A stretch of DNA of 64,000 bases, from the NCBI GenBank assembly GCA_035048485.1, contig CM068586.1, positions 29,683,849 to 29,747,848 of the forward strand, in the 5' to 3' direction. The position numbers and the translations under genes were made by a program. Below the pieces are notes generated by a model. The model did not search any database and was not told where the DNA came from. It saw nothing but the letters and a program-made list of their open reading frames with translations. This stretch comes from Pteria penguin. Taxonomy: Eukaryota > Mollusca > Bivalvia > Pterioida > Pteriidae. Positions 1 to 12,112 of the stretch are shown here, piece after piece (the first letter of the stretch is position 1; each line of letters begins with the position of its first letter).

Positions 1-540
1 AACTTCACATTGTTGTTAATTCTGGTGTTTTTAAAACAAATATGGCCACCTACATGTCATCAAGCCTCGTCGTACATGATGAATTATGTTGAACAATACC
101 TTTTATTATACATTATGTATGTCCATCTGAATGTCAAGACATTTTCAATAGAAAAAATAAAAAGAAAAGCCTACCTTCCGACCCTATCTTTTTAGGTCAT
201 GTTACAGGAAACAAACATTTTTTTTGCCTAACCTATGCGGCAAATACACACGTATAAGATCAGCATTTTCCTTCTATTCCTCCTTATAAACAAAACAAAA
301 ATATCCCATCGTTTTTCCCTGGACTTGTGTATGTTGTTTAATCACATCGCAGTTGACATTGCCTCTTTTATGTAAAAATATAACAGAATGATAAAATAAA
401 TAAACAGTAAATAAACCAAAATCTTACATCAATCTCTAGATATCCATCAAACGTATCTTTCACTCCTCCTATAATTTCGCTCTTGGTTTTTAGAGTTGTG
501 AATTCATACTGTCACCTTTTCAGGCCTGTATACAAAAAGC
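1..540. other. Non-genic AT-rich stretch
   Basis: I see no gene here. The only ATG-started frame, at 10-195, is 61 codons of uncharacteristic composition with no splice or domain context. It ends in an ATT microsatellite. Confidence 0.5.
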
Positions 541-553
541 ATTATTATTATTA

Positions 554-600
<47 letters not shown>
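541..600. repeat. (ATT)n microsatellite
   Basis: An almost uninterrupted run of ATT/TTA triplets with one ATC interruption near its start. It is followed by AT-rich unique DNA. Confidence 0.95.
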
Positions 601-602
<2 letters not shown>

Positions 603-779
603 AACTTTATTCTAATAGTGTAAAGGTTCAAATATCCATAGATAGTATAACAGCACTGGTAAATACATTGTAGATAAAAGAAGATATCCCTATTAAATAT
701 TTGGGATGATGTACGTAGTACAGTCTGGGGGTTATTGTTACATAGCTTAAAAATCTGATTCGGTACTCCGTTTTGTATT

Positions 780-912
780 TTTTGGGGGGGGGGGGGGGGT
801 GGGGGGGGTTGTTTGTTTTTTTTTTTTTTTTTTTTTTTTGTTTTTTGGGGGTTTTTTTTTTTTTGTTTTTTTTTTGTTTTTTTTTTTGTTTTTTTTTTGT
901 TTTGTTTTGTTT
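780..912. repeat. G-run followed by T-rich low-complexity tract
   Basis: About 18 G broken by a single T, then roughly 110 bases of T interrupted by single G or short G runs. Frames across it encode only Lys/Pro/Phe homopolymers, so it is not coding. Confidence 0.9.
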
Positions 913-1079
913 TTCTCTTAATCACCGGCGTAGGTCTTTAATCCACTAACATCCTAGTCTGGATGGTTACTGGTACGTAATATGAAAACTAACTAGGCGT
1001 TCCGAATGGTTTTTGTGAGTGCCCAATGAAAGACTTTTATTACATTCACATGGCAGTCTGTTACATTAAAGAATCGACT

Positions 1080-2095
1080 CTGTGTTCCGGATGATTTTTG
1101 TGTCGCCTGTGAGTGGTAGAAACGTACAATTTCTCGGTTTTGTCGCCTGTGAGTGGTAGAAGCGTTCACTTTCGCTGTTGTGTCGCCCTTGAGTGGTAGA
1201 AGCATGATGGATAAATCCAAACCACAAGTCCAAAAATCATGAAACCAGAGGAAATACAAAATCAGTGAAAATGAAAAACAAATGGAAAATAACAAAATAT
1301 GTCTACTTAAAGAGCATATGTGAACCCCTGTGATGGAGTGAGATCAGGTACCCGAGGAGAGTGATGATGTGATGTTGTGTCGCCCTTGAGTGGTAGAAGC
1401 GTTCACTTTCGCTGTTGTGTCGCCCGGGAGTGGTAGAAGCGTTCACTTTCGATGTTGTGTCGCCCATGAGTGGTAGAAGAGTTCACTTTCGCTGTTGTGT
1501 CGCTCGTGAGTGGTAGAAAAATTATACTTTATTTATTTTACAATGATACTTATATAAATCTTGCTCGTTGGCACGGATCACGTAAGGATGTCGTTTGAGT
1601 TAGAGAAAACCGGAGTACCCGGAGAAAACCCACGAAGCCAGGTTGGTGACATCCCCACCATCTCACGTACCACACCAGGAATCGAACCCGGGTCGCATTG
1701 GTGAGAAGCGAGCGCGCTACCAACTGCGCTACCTGGCCCCCTGAGTGGTAGAAGCGTTCATTTGCGCTGTTGTGTCGCCCGTGAGTGCCAGAAGCGTTCA
1801 CTTTCGCTGTTGTGTCGCCCCTGAGTGGTAGAAGCGTTCACTTTCGCTGTTATGTCGCCCGTGAGTGGTAGAAGCGTTCACTTTCGCTGTTGTGTCGCCC
1901 GTGAGTGGTAGAAGCGTTCACTTTCGCTGTTGTGTCGCCAGTGAGTGGTAGAAGCGTTCACTTTCGCTGTTGTGTCGCCCGTGAGTGGTAGAAGCGTTCA
2001 CTTTCGCTGTTGTGTCGTCAGTGAGTGGTAGAAGCGTTCACTTTCGCTGTTGTGTCGCCCGTGAGTGGTAGAAGCGTTCACTTTCGCTGTTCTAA
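1080..2095. repeat. 40-bp minisatellite array (interrupted)
   Basis: The unit is 40 bp and contains GTGAGTGGTAGAAGCGTTCA followed by CTTTCGCTGTTGTGTCGCCC. From 1741 to 2095 about nine units run head to tail with one or two differences each. Further units lie at 1080-1200 and 1370-1518. Two foreign segments interrupt the array: about 1200-1375, a dispersed sequence resembling 37675-37790, and the V-SINE at 1519-1741. Forty is not a multiple of three and stops occur, so the array does not encode a repeat protein. Confidence 0.93.
1519..1741 (-). mobile_element. V-domain tRNA-derived SINE (V-SINE, RUDI-like)
   Basis: On the minus strand the element begins with a tRNA-like head: a box A region with TAGCGCAGTTGGTAGCGCG, then box B GGGTTCGATTCCTGG. 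This is followed by the central V-domain core (GTGGGTTTTCTCCGGGTACT, then CCGG), shared by V-SINEs of fishes and molluscs (the molluscan family is RUDI). The body ends in an A/T-rich tail with AAATAAATAAAG. A perfect 12-bp direct repeat TGAGTGGTAGAA flanks it at 1507-1518 and 1742-1753. The target lies inside the 40-bp minisatellite, which resumes at the duplicated phase. Superfamily assignment is firm; the family name is from memory. Confidence 0.88.
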
Positions 2096-4977
2096 ATCCG
2101 CCAATGCCTCATGCTGCTGCATAATTTAGTGTCCAGTATGCAGTTACATGAATTTTAGTTGTAGATTTGAGGAAAGGTGCTTAACATTGTGTTGGATAGC
2201 TCAGCTTCAAACAGAGACAGAAGCAGGGGCAGGGACATATATCCCTCTGAAAGATCGAGTTATAAATGTCATTCATCACCTTTTTTAGTGAGCCGATGTA
2301 ACCCAGTGGATATGGTGTTCGGCTTGTGGCGTTTATTTGCTCTAATGTACTCTGCGGAAGTGGAGAAAAAGAAATATTAAAGTTGTGCAATGACTGTTTA
2401 TTCAATCTTTTCGTCTTGTTATACATCATCGTGATATACAGAAAGAGGAAGAGTTCTTTTCAAGGGGTGACAAATCACCCTATTGAATCCTCCTACACGG
2501 ATGTTCATGTGTAAAATTGATCCGCTGATATATTAAAACATTGTACAATACACTCTCACATCCCTATCGTGGCAAAATTGACTCGCAAAATTTTGATATG
2601 CGTGTTATACATCTACATGGAACATTGACACATGGCAGTAAAAGTGCCAACGTGGTTAAAAGATTGTTAGTGAGTCAATTTGCAGAAATTGAATCGTTTT
2701 TAAAACAATTTCTAAAGGTTGAACAAAGTAATATAATCATTATAAAGTTATAAAAAGGAGTAGACCGGATGTTTCAGAATTAAATCTTAATTCAAGGTCT
2801 TTCCTTGCAAATGTCAATACATACGGTGACCTGAATATTTCCTTTAAGTTGTGATCTTATTTTGTTTCCCCCGATGCCTTGACATTAAATCTTTGATAAT
2901 ATTCAGAAACAATATAAATTCATCTGTGCAAGAAAATTATTACCGTGTAGTATCTATCGCGCATCTCCCGGTACATACGACTCTGAGATAATCTCCGTAT
3001 GCAAAGTCGTCTGTTTTGAAACAGACCCTGAATTTAGATCACAAAGACAGCTAGTAAAGACGCAAGTGTCCGGAATACAGAGCAATGCTAGTCTTTTAAT
3101 TGATAACGTCAATCTGTCTGTCTGTCCGTCGACATTCTGATTCAGTGTTTCGCTGATGCAAAAAATTAAGAGTCAGTAGGACCACAGTTTCGATATTTTG
3201 CATGTAAAGATCACTTTAATATGGACTTTTTATGTCATATTAAACTAGGTCAGTATGACCTACAATTCACGGCTGAGTGATTCTTCTATGAATGTCAGTT
3301 CAGCAATTTGACCATATCGTCTTAAGCAGTTTCTTGTTTCAAGATAAAATAATGTGCCTGCTTATGCATGGAAGCATATATGGTGGGTACGCCGCTATTT
3401 TGTTATCCAGTGATAAATTATGAAAACAAAATGATTAAAATCGTTATCTTACTAATTCGGGATCCGCCTATGAACTTATTAATATTTCTTATGTTGTACG
3501 AGATTCATACCTGATTCTGTAATATTGCAGTCTAATTGCCCTACCTGCTATTTTCAGGTGTATTTCTTGAATCCAGGTCATGAAAATGTCATGTACATTG
3601 CAATGAACAACTGAATAAAGCAGACGATGGTCGCATATATACATTTTGTATATGTGTAAGCCTGTCAGTTTGTGTCAACGTGAACTATATAACGACCTGC
3701 AAGTACTGGTTATCATTCAGAGAACACTTTCTTTCTTTCTGTTTGTCTGTCTTCTTTTCAGTTTAGACATTTATTCGTGAAAATTGTGTATAAACATATG
3801 TTGTAAGACAACGTGCCGCGAGAAGCATAATTTCAAATCGAATTTAAGTGTGCACTCATTATACCAGTGCAAATGATTTTATCTTTGAAGAATGTTTTTG
3901 AAAATCCTCGACATCAATATTCATTTAATATCGGAACATGAGGGATTGGCTCTTCCACTTCCTGTCCCTGTCACCTTCCTCCCTCTGCATTCTTCCAGAG
4001 GGACCTCCTTCACTAAAAATAAATACTGAAAACTTGAAATATTGAACAATACATTAAATGTAGAATTACATACATGTATGCAAAGAAGATTAACTTTCAT
4101 CATTAAATTCATTTGTTTTCAATAGTGTGTCATGAAAATTCCATTTATTCTAGAGTACCTGAGTAGAAAGTTTCTTTATTGAGAAGTCCATAATTTTGTC
4201 GTATGATCTTCAATCAAACGTGACCCTACTTATTAATCATTATTTTTATTGAAATATCAGGAACTTTGATGTATTCCATCGTCAACGATTGAATGATTCG
4301 AGCAACATTCTTCTGTACATTGACTTATAAATATTGTATAACCTGAATTATAAATTACATGCAAACATCACATTAATTAGTTTCCAAGTTTTGTAAGGCA
4401 AGGTACATTTATTGTGCAAATAAAAGGAAAAGACCATAAATCTTATTACAAATTTAATTCAAACAGAAAATGACGGGATTATGTATGGCCGTCGGAATAT
4501 GTATTTGTCTCATTTCCTTAAGATGATCTTCCCAAAACTGACTTAAAACTACGACAATGTTTAGCTCGCCTGGACAAAGTGTCCCGGGCGCTATTGTCAT
4601 ACACCCAGCATCGGGGTTGTTGTTGTCCTTGGGTAAAAACTTTACCGTTGGCCATAAATTCTCAATTGTATGAGGTGGCACCGTCATATTTTCGATGTTT
4701 AATCCTTATGACAAGACTTTTCCGATGGTGACATACTTTTTTATCTTGTGATCTTGTCCTATTTGTTTCACGGATTTTATTTTTTAAGTTTCTCAAACTA
4801 TGTTGTCTCCTGACTACTCTTGTGAAAGAGTTTTTATCCTGTGAGAACAAGTGGTCAAAATTTTTACCTCAAACTCACAATTGCTGTCTACATTTTTGTT
4901 TTTACTTTTTTTCCCAAAAATTTTTGATAACTTCTATACGATGGTTTATCCTGTCAATGTTTAGTGTTACTCTGAAA
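2096..4977. other. Non-genic region
   Basis: No exon with coding character was found. A decayed tRNA-like box A occurs near 2300-2340. Short frames at 2177-2514, 3921-4112 and 4454-4850 have no recognisable motif. The only discrete site noted is the inverted repeat at 3247-3261. Confidence 0.4.
3247..3261. promoter_or_regulatory. IR3 nuclear-receptor-type palindrome
   Basis: AGGTCA, three bases GTA, then TGACCT: a perfect inverted repeat with spacing three. It equals the consensus recognised by steroid-type nuclear receptors such as oestrogen-receptor orthologues. No gene start is known nearby, so function is unproven. Confidence 0.3.
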
Positions 4978-5062
4978 ATGTATGTATGTATGTATGTATG
5001 TATGTATGTATGTATGTATGTATGTATGTATGTATGTATGTATGTATGTATGTATGTGTGTG

Positions 5063-5113
<51 letters not shown>

Positions 5114-5196
5114 ATGCATGCATGCATGCATGCATGTATGTATGTATGTATGTATGTATGTATGTATGTATGTATGTATGTATGTATGTATGTATA
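4978..5196. repeat. Compound tetranucleotide microsatellite (TATG/TGTG/TGCG/TGCA/TATG)
   Basis: About 220 bp in which TATG changes to TG, then TGCG, then TGCA, and back to TATG. All six frames stay open across it because a 4-bp unit without stops reads as a 4-residue repeat. These open frames are artefacts. Confidence 0.97.
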
Positions 5197-6719
5197 TAGT
5201 ATCCATGTATGCATTTATGTATCTTTGTATGTATATTCCTAGATAATAAATATTTTTCACAAAACTATGAGTAAAACAGTTACTGTCCTTTTTTATTGAT
5301 AATACAAGTTGTTACGCACCTTTCCACTCCTCTGGATGATATTACTGCCCCTTACCGCGTCATTGTAAGTCGTGATCGACTTTCCCACGTCGAGCGACAC
5401 CCAATGTCCACCTATATGGAAATAAGTCTAACCCCTTTACAAAATGCATTACACATTTTCATGTCATCTTCTAATTTAATTGAAGTGAACCCTGTATTTC
5501 ATACCTTTGTACTGGAAGTCAAAGGTGCTTACGGAACATTGCCCAAGATGAACGTTTTTTATTGTACTTGGTCAACAACCCTACTAGCGAAAAGCGTTGG
5601 GAAAAAGCAACCCGATGCAAGATGCAAACATGTAGAATTTTCCATTATCGCTTGAGTGCGGATTTCTAAACATCTAATCCTGTGTTGATTTGATGGACAC
5701 AGATGATAGCTGCGATAATGAAAACCGAAATAATTTGATGTTGTATATAATATTGTCTGGCTTTGTGCATATTGGTAGTTTTATATCATACAAGTATGCA
5801 TATCGTTCAACATTTATTTCCAGTATAGTAAGCAGTGACCATCCAATTAGAATGTCACATCTTTTTCTCCATGCAACAAAGCTAAAGCGAGAATTGAAGA
5901 CTGAATTTGAATGAGTCTGATAAAGTAAATATATGTATAACGACTGTGAGATAAAGAAAAGATGCATTGGATGCATCATTAATATATTATATTAGTAGGT
6001 ATACGCAAGATCGTGAATATTGATTGACCGTTGTGGATCATGCTTTTATACACACCATTCTTTTGTTCTTCAGTGGGGCAGAAAATCTGTCCAAGTTTAA
6101 AACAATAAACATGAACAGAATGAGTATTTGCGATCTTGCGTAAGAATGAAATATCCGGAGTTCGAGGTGTCTGTTGTGAATAGTATGACATCTCGTTAGT
6201 ACGAAATGACAGAATACTATGGTATATAAGAAGTTAGATAATACATGTACAGCAATAAGGTGTGTATATCTCGTAATATGATCCCGAGATTTCACGAGAC
6301 TCAAAGCTGGAAAGAAGTGCCTGTGCGACTGCTGATCTAAGGTCTAATTAGAATGTGCCGATTTGATTGTCCGGTACATATTTGATTTGCATTTTCGATC
6401 CATAAATATCTCTTTTTTAAAGTTAAGTGATATCGCGTTCCTTTAATCTTCTTCGATCGGGCGCTCACTAAAATCACTATACGCACACATGGATGCGGCA
6501 TTGGAAAACTTTGATTTAAAATCATAAAAATGTTTGAATATTTTATTAAATGCACTCGAAACAATGACCTCTTCATGTTAATAGACGTTTTCCAATTTCA
6601 ATTTAATGTCATATTACATTGACTTCACAATCCAAGTGTCTTTTTCTAACTTTAAATTTTTGTTATCTAAAGTGAAAAGATGTGAGTTTGATTTAGGTCC
6701 CTTACATCATTTAGGATCG
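5197..6719. other. Non-genic region
   Basis: Frames of 60-120 codons at 5296-5655, 5674-5979 and 6038-6576 show no domain, codon or splice support. Nothing else is recognisable. Confidence 0.4.
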
Positions 6720-6734
6720 GTAAAGTGTCTGTTG

Positions 6735-6847
6735 CGGAATTGTAACATTGAACGGCAAAATGTTAAACGTCTTGACGCTGTTTGACATTTTACTGATATA
6801 TTTGAGGGGAACGTAAATACGTTTACCGTCCAATGTTACAACTCCAT
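6735..6847. repeat. Short inverted-repeat element (hairpin)
   Basis: GGAATTGTAACATTGAACGG near the left end pairs with CCGTCCAATGTTACAACTCC near the right end, with two mismatches, around about 70 bp. A decayed MITE or snapback is likely. No target duplication could be read. Confidence 0.55.
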
Positions 6848-7639
6848 AGTTAATTGGAAGAGGTCAAAATAATCGACTATTAAAGTTTGTGCCTGGTGCA
6901 ATACAATAGCAACAAATAAATAGATAAATAAATAAAAAAGATACAATGAAATAAAATAAGATATAAAAGATATATAAGTAAATAAATAGGATATCTAATA
7001 ACAATCTCAAAAATAGATATGAAGAAAATCGCAACCGTTATTTCAAGCCATTTTCGAAAGATGGTGAATCCTGACATAGTCCTTGCAAATATGTCGTAAC
7101 TGAAAATAACATTAATTGAAGCATCGGTGATGTTGTCTGTTTAAAATTTCCAGCAACATTCATTTTAAACAGGGCATTTCCCACTGTAAAAATCTGCAAG
7201 GCAAATTATAACGAAAATTGTAACGAGAATGAAAATTGTTTCCATAGATGTATTATTTTTTCGATTATTTCTTCCCAAAGGAACATGTAATATCAAGGTC
7301 TTGTTTCATAAGAACCTTTACCTGAGTCCTGACCGTTTTCATGTGTTACACTAACACTTACACTAACACTTAGAACCAATCAAATATCAAATCGCTAACC
7401 CAGTATTTGTACGAGGGACGGAGTTACAAAGTCTAGACATTTTGAAGATGCGCGCGAGTATACAAATCACACCTGCTAATTTGTGAAGACAGAACTGCTT
7501 CGAGGACATTTAAGGAATGAGTGTCTTGTCGATGGTGTTCATGGAAAATGAAGCCAGCATGTCACGCGCAAATTCCATGAACTGCAATCAAAGAAAATAT
7601 ACCTTCTGAATTTCTGAATTTTTGGGCTATGTGCGTGTG
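6848..7639. other. Non-genic region
   Basis: AT-rich sequence with AAATA-rich runs at 6910-7000. No gene or recognisable repeat. Confidence 0.4.
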
Positions 7640-8064
7640 CGTAAAACAAGGGAAGTAATTGGAATGTAGTTATACAAGTAAATTTACTGTATAAATCGTT
7701 TGTTAATCAGTTGGAAATAAAAAAGAATTTTTGTACTGAAAATATAGTATAGTATATACAATGTTACAAATAAAACATGTACCAAATAATACAGTTTGTA
7801 CAGTTTGTCATTGAATCAGGATGACTCTATAAATGATTATCACAAGCAATCGGTATCATTACTTGAGGGATTTAGTGACGTAGGTTCGGGAACAGATAAA
7901 GTGATACGGATGGAGAGTTGTCTTTCTTTGCTTATATGTTTGTTTCTTTTGGGTTTTTGGGGTTTTTTTTGGGGGGGTTGTTTTTTGTTTTTTTTTTTGT
8001 TTTGTTTTGTTTTCTTTTTGTTTTGTTTTGTTTTGTTTTTGTTTTCTTTGACTTTGTTTTGTTT

Positions 8065-8119
<55 letters not shown>

Positions 8120-10024
8120 AGGGGGAGGGGTCACACAGAATGACTCACTGGATAGCGACACGTACGGTCGAACGTTCGACTCAATGTCTGTATCAAGGTC
8201 ATACTGCGTGAAAGTTCGGCAATTGGAAATGGATACCAAAGCTTGTGTCAATAATAAATCCTGTCACGTTAATATCCCTAGAGTCCTCGTCAATCTGTCA
8301 CAAGTTTGGACCACTAGATACAGCTAGTCACACCTTTACATAGTCTTTACATGTCGTGGAAATGATTCGTCATTTCGTCATCAAATTTTATAAATCTCGG
8401 CAAGTCAATTTTATTTTTGTCATGATACCTACTTACAACACAACAACACCAGGCACCGAAACGTTTCAAAGTCAATATTTCGAGATTTGCATACAAATGC
8501 GAGGTTGATAACTCGATTTCGAAGAGAAATTGACTTATGAAATATCGAATTGCTATTTTTAAAACAATAACTCGACATAAATTTCTCGTTAGTAGTATGT
8601 TTATTGCAACATATCAACAAAAATGTTGTCAATAATTCTTGATTTTCATGGAAATGCGACTTTATTACGACGATTTATTTTAAAATTGACATGACGGAAA
8701 TGGCATAACGTTATCTTGACTTAAAGAAAATCAACAAACTGTTATATACATGACAAGTTGCCCAAAAGAACTCGTTTAAGGACAGTTTACGGCAACTTTT
8801 CGACTTCATTACGTCATCGAGTTTTATTAATCTCGGCAAGTTAATTTTATTTTTGTCGTGATACCTACTTAAAACACAACAACACCAGACATCAAAACGC
8901 TTCCGTAGACAAAAGATACTCATCATCGGATATCGGAGCTCATGAAGTTTTCGGCGACTCGTCAGCTTTAGCAGTGCCACAGGACATTCGTCAAATGAAT
9001 TTAACACATTTATTCAAATGTAAAATAAACACAAACATAACTTTAATGAGAATAAAAGTAAGCCAACAAATATATGTATCTTCACTAAACATACATAATA
9101 ACAAAAGCAAAAAGAGTCCCAAATGGGCCTATATTGTTCCCCTTAGACATACAAAAACGTTGCACAATGATATTGAACAATGATTGTAGATGGCCAAAAG
9201 TCTTTAGTTTCTTTAAATCTTTTAAAACATGTAAAATTGTACATGAGGAACATCTTTGCTTAATATCTACCAAGCTTTCTCAAATTTATTCCAGAAGTAG
9301 TGAAGACAAAGTTAAAAATGTGAAAAATCTATATATCAAAAATATTTATGAAATGCTTTTTTTGCATTAAAATGACATAGTTCAAAGTAAGTCAAAACGA
9401 ATAAAATATTATCATTCGGACAGGAAGCCAAAAACAGCAATACTTCCTTACACATCCTTCTTGATAAATGGAAACTGTTCCCCTGGATACCAGAGACTGA
9501 GAGAGACTATACACTTCACTATAGAAACTAGTAGTATAAAGACCTATGCAATTAAAGTAGTGTTTGCATATTATTTGTTGAGTTTACCTTATATTAGAAT
9601 GTGTTTTATTAACAAAATATAATTACAGAAGGATGTGTGTTAATATGGCATATACATGTATTACAATACAATTCTAACAAGTATTTATTGGCGACAAAAA
9701 GTCAAGAAAATAAATATTCTGTCTCAGGATATCAAGGAAATAAATATTCTATCCTTCACAGATCTGTAAATAAATAATCTGAATCGACCAAATTTGCCAG
9801 CCCCCCCCCCCCCCCCTCCCTCTTCAGAATCAAATGGTCGTCCCCTACGGACAATTGGTGCTAATGTACCGACATCTCCTTCTACTGGTAATAAGGTTTC
9901 CATATATTTCAAAGAAAAATTAATTATCACATATGTCTCATGAAACGCAATTCCATCCTTTGAAGGACGTGTTAATTGTGTTTGACGCAAACTATGAGTT
10001 ATTTTCACACTGTCCTAGAAATAG
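7640..10024. repeat. Diverged repeat block, copy A left part
   Basis: This stretch matches, in order, segments of later blocks. 7650-7935 matches 22095-22380; 8190-8370 matches 18540-18740; 8950-8990 matches 19175-19200; 9630-10020 matches 19880-20262 at high identity. It contains a (GT)n run at 8065-8118, a short poly-C at 9801-9816, and an internal 65-bp direct repeat (8396-8462 and 8830-8900). It encodes no recognisable protein. The block is interrupted at 10022-10024 by the foldback element and continues at 17409. Confidence 0.75.
8065..8118. repeat. (GT)n microsatellite
   Basis: About 25 consecutive TG dinucleotides, preceded by T-rich low-complexity DNA (7938-8060) with repeated TTTTG. 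Confidence 0.97.
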
Positions 10025-10476
10025 TAGTTAGAGAGCCAGGTGACATTTAATCATAATTTTGAGTACAAAAGGTTTGGGTGCCTAAATCTATCGTAAAGTC
10101 CCTAGCAAGAGAGGAAACCGACGTCTTAAGTTTTTTGGTCCTGGGCTTTGGACCCCAGGGTGACCAACAGTTGGCCAAAAATCGCTTTTAATCATGATTT
10201 TGAGTACAACATTCCTTTAAAGTTATCTTTGTTAGGAAACCCAACCGAAATAAAATGGCACAACTTAAGACGCTTAAATACCTGGCATTATTAATTAAGA
10301 CGTATACTAATTAATGGCCAATTAACGATTTATTCAAACTTTTGAGTACATCCAAAATTCTTGTTGCATATGTTCATGTTAAGCTATCTGACATTATATC
10401 CACAACTTAAGACGTGTATTTCCCTGGGGTTGCTATTTAAGAGGGGGATACTCGGAATCCTGGGGGATCAGGACGA

Positions 10477-11102
10477 TTTTAGATTTTAAAAGAGCATTTG
10501 ATACTGTTGATCGTGTGAAAATGTGGAGCAAAATTTTTGCCCTAGGACTCAGAGGTAAAGCGCTTAGAATCTTACGTTCACTGTACAGTAATATAAAATC
10601 TGCTGTTATTTTAGATGGTAATATCTCCGACTTTTTTGTTAACAATTTAGGCGTTTTACAAGGGGAGATAATATCACCTCTTTTATTTTCTCTGTACATC
10701 AATGATTGTGAAACTGATTTTTTACTACAGGGCAACGCACCTGTCGAATTGCAAGAGTTATCGCTCTTTTTATTAATGTACGCCGATGATATGGTTATTT
10801 TGGCAGAATCGGCTACAAGTTTACAATCTCTTCTAAACTCTTTGGAATTGTATACAAGTAAATGGGCTTTGACTGTAAATGTTGATAAAACTAAAATAAT
10901 TGTTTTCAGAAATGGGGGTACACTTAAAGACAATGATATTTGGCATTATGATGGTAAACAAATTGAAATGGTTGATAAGTTCTGTTATTTGGGAATCTTA
11001 CTAAATTATAATGGAAAGTTCAATGTTGCCCAAAAACAATTGGCATTACAATGTAAGAAAGCGCTTTTTCATTTAAAAGAAAATGTAATAATATGTGTTT
11101 AA
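10477..11102 (+). pseudogene. LINE reverse transcriptase, motif A to thumb (frame 1)
   Basis: Family motifs are visible: AFDTVDR (catalytic Asp of motif A), GVLQGEIISPLLFSLYIND (the RT primer-grip/template segment) and YADDMVILAES (catalytic Asp pair). Then comes the typical SKWALTVNVDKTKIIVF segment. The frame ends at 11102 after ENVIICV, while homologous sequence continues in another frame from about 11093, so a frameshift breaks the protein. The N-terminal endonuclease and the first RT motifs are absent through 5' truncation. Confidence 0.9.
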
Positions 11103-11965
11103 ACTTTGTAACACTTTTATCTTTATTCGATACCTACATTGGCAGTATTTCATACTATAGTTGTGAAGTTTGGGGTTTCCATTCTGCACCAGATATTGAA
11201 AAAGTGCATATGGACTTTTGTAAAAATTTACTAGGAGTAAAGCGTTCAACTCCTAATGCAGCTGTTTATTGTGAATTGGGCAGATTTCCATTAGAATGTA
11301 TGAGAAAATTACGTATTTTGAAATATTGGATGAAACTTATATCGTGTAATAATTGTATTTTAAAATCGTGTTATCATTTTATGTATAATGAACAGTTACA
11401 AAAGCCTAACTGTAACAACTGGGCAGCAACGATCAGAAACTTATTGTCAGCTTTGGGTTTGTTTAATTTATGGGATAACCAATACTGTGAAAAACCAAAA
11501 TACGTTTTAGCAGTTGCTAAGCAACGGTTATTTGATATATATAAACAAAATATTTTAGCAGATGTTAACAGTTCTACAAAGTGTACGATTTATAAGCATA
11601 TTGTGGATAATTTTACATTACAAACTTATTTGTTGAAACCTTTTCCGACTCAGTTAAAAAAACTCATATGTAAATTAAGACTATCTTCCCATTGTTTAAA
11701 TATAGAAACGGGAAGATATAAGAAAATTCCCATCGAAAATCGTAAATGTCCTCTGTGTAAAATCGATTTAGAGGACGAATTTCACTTTATTTTGGTATGT
11801 CCCTATTATCATGATATAAGAGTAAAATTTTTGAAAAAATATTATTACGCAAGACCTTCAGTCTATAAATTGATACAGATATTTGCCAGTCAAAATGTAA
11901 AAGAACTTTGTAACCTTGGCAAATATATAAAAAATGCTTTTGTTATTAGAAAACTTCATATATAA
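11093..11965 (+). pseudogene. LINE ORF2 C-terminal part with zinc knuckle (frame 2)
   Basis: This continues the reverse-transcriptase protein after the frameshift. It carries CEVWGFHSAPDIEKVHMDFC and LLGVKRSTPNAAVYCELGR, segments common downstream of RT in jockey/CR1-like LINEs. Near the C-terminus CPLCKIDLEDEFHFILVCPYY has the Cys-Cys-His-Cys spacing of LINE zinc knuckles. The open length of 290 codons implies the insertion is not very old. The clade is not assigned. Confidence 0.85.
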
Positions 11966-12112
11966 TTATATCTATATTGTGTCAATTACATTGTATTTAT
12001 ATAACATTGTACCATTGTATCTCTTTCGCTACTGACAATTATGTATGTAATATTGAATGTTTTACTTTATATGCATGTCAATAAGCTGTATTGCTTAAGA
12101 CTAATAAACTAA

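Larger units (their letters stand above)
10474..12112 (+). mobile_element. 5'-truncated, frameshifted LINE (non-LTR retrotransposon) insertion
   Basis: The left junction falls inside the reverse-transcriptase domain: the first codons read ILDFKRAFDTVDRVKMW, RT motif A. A 3' untranslated tail follows the coding part, ending near AATAAACTAAAG where the host 300-bp repeat resumes. The left and right host junctions are not in register with the 300-bp repeat. That implies either a target duplication of about 97 bp or loss of about 200 bp on insertion; I cannot distinguish these. The element is nested in the foldback element's left arm only, so it arrived after the arms formed. Confidence 0.85.

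Noticed and set aside
599..925. Lys-rich 108-codon minus frame
   Set aside because: Covers the poly-G/poly-T tract; low complexity only.
1681..1740. tRNA-like sequence that could be a functional tRNA gene
   Set aside because: It is continuous with a V-domain and tail and flanked by a target duplication, so it is a SINE head.
1080..2095. CRISPR-like array of 40-bp repeats
   Set aside because: Units are contiguous without unique spacers; this is a eukaryotic minisatellite.
4822..5260. Long open frames of Met-Tyr-Val-Cys or Thr-His-Ile-Tyr repeats on both strands
   Set aside because: All frames are open because of a 4-bp microsatellite without stop codons; no splice, start or homology support.
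10433..10933. 166-codon minus-strand frame
   Set aside because: Antisense shadow of the LINE reverse transcriptase, whose plus strand has the AFDTVDR and YADD motifs.
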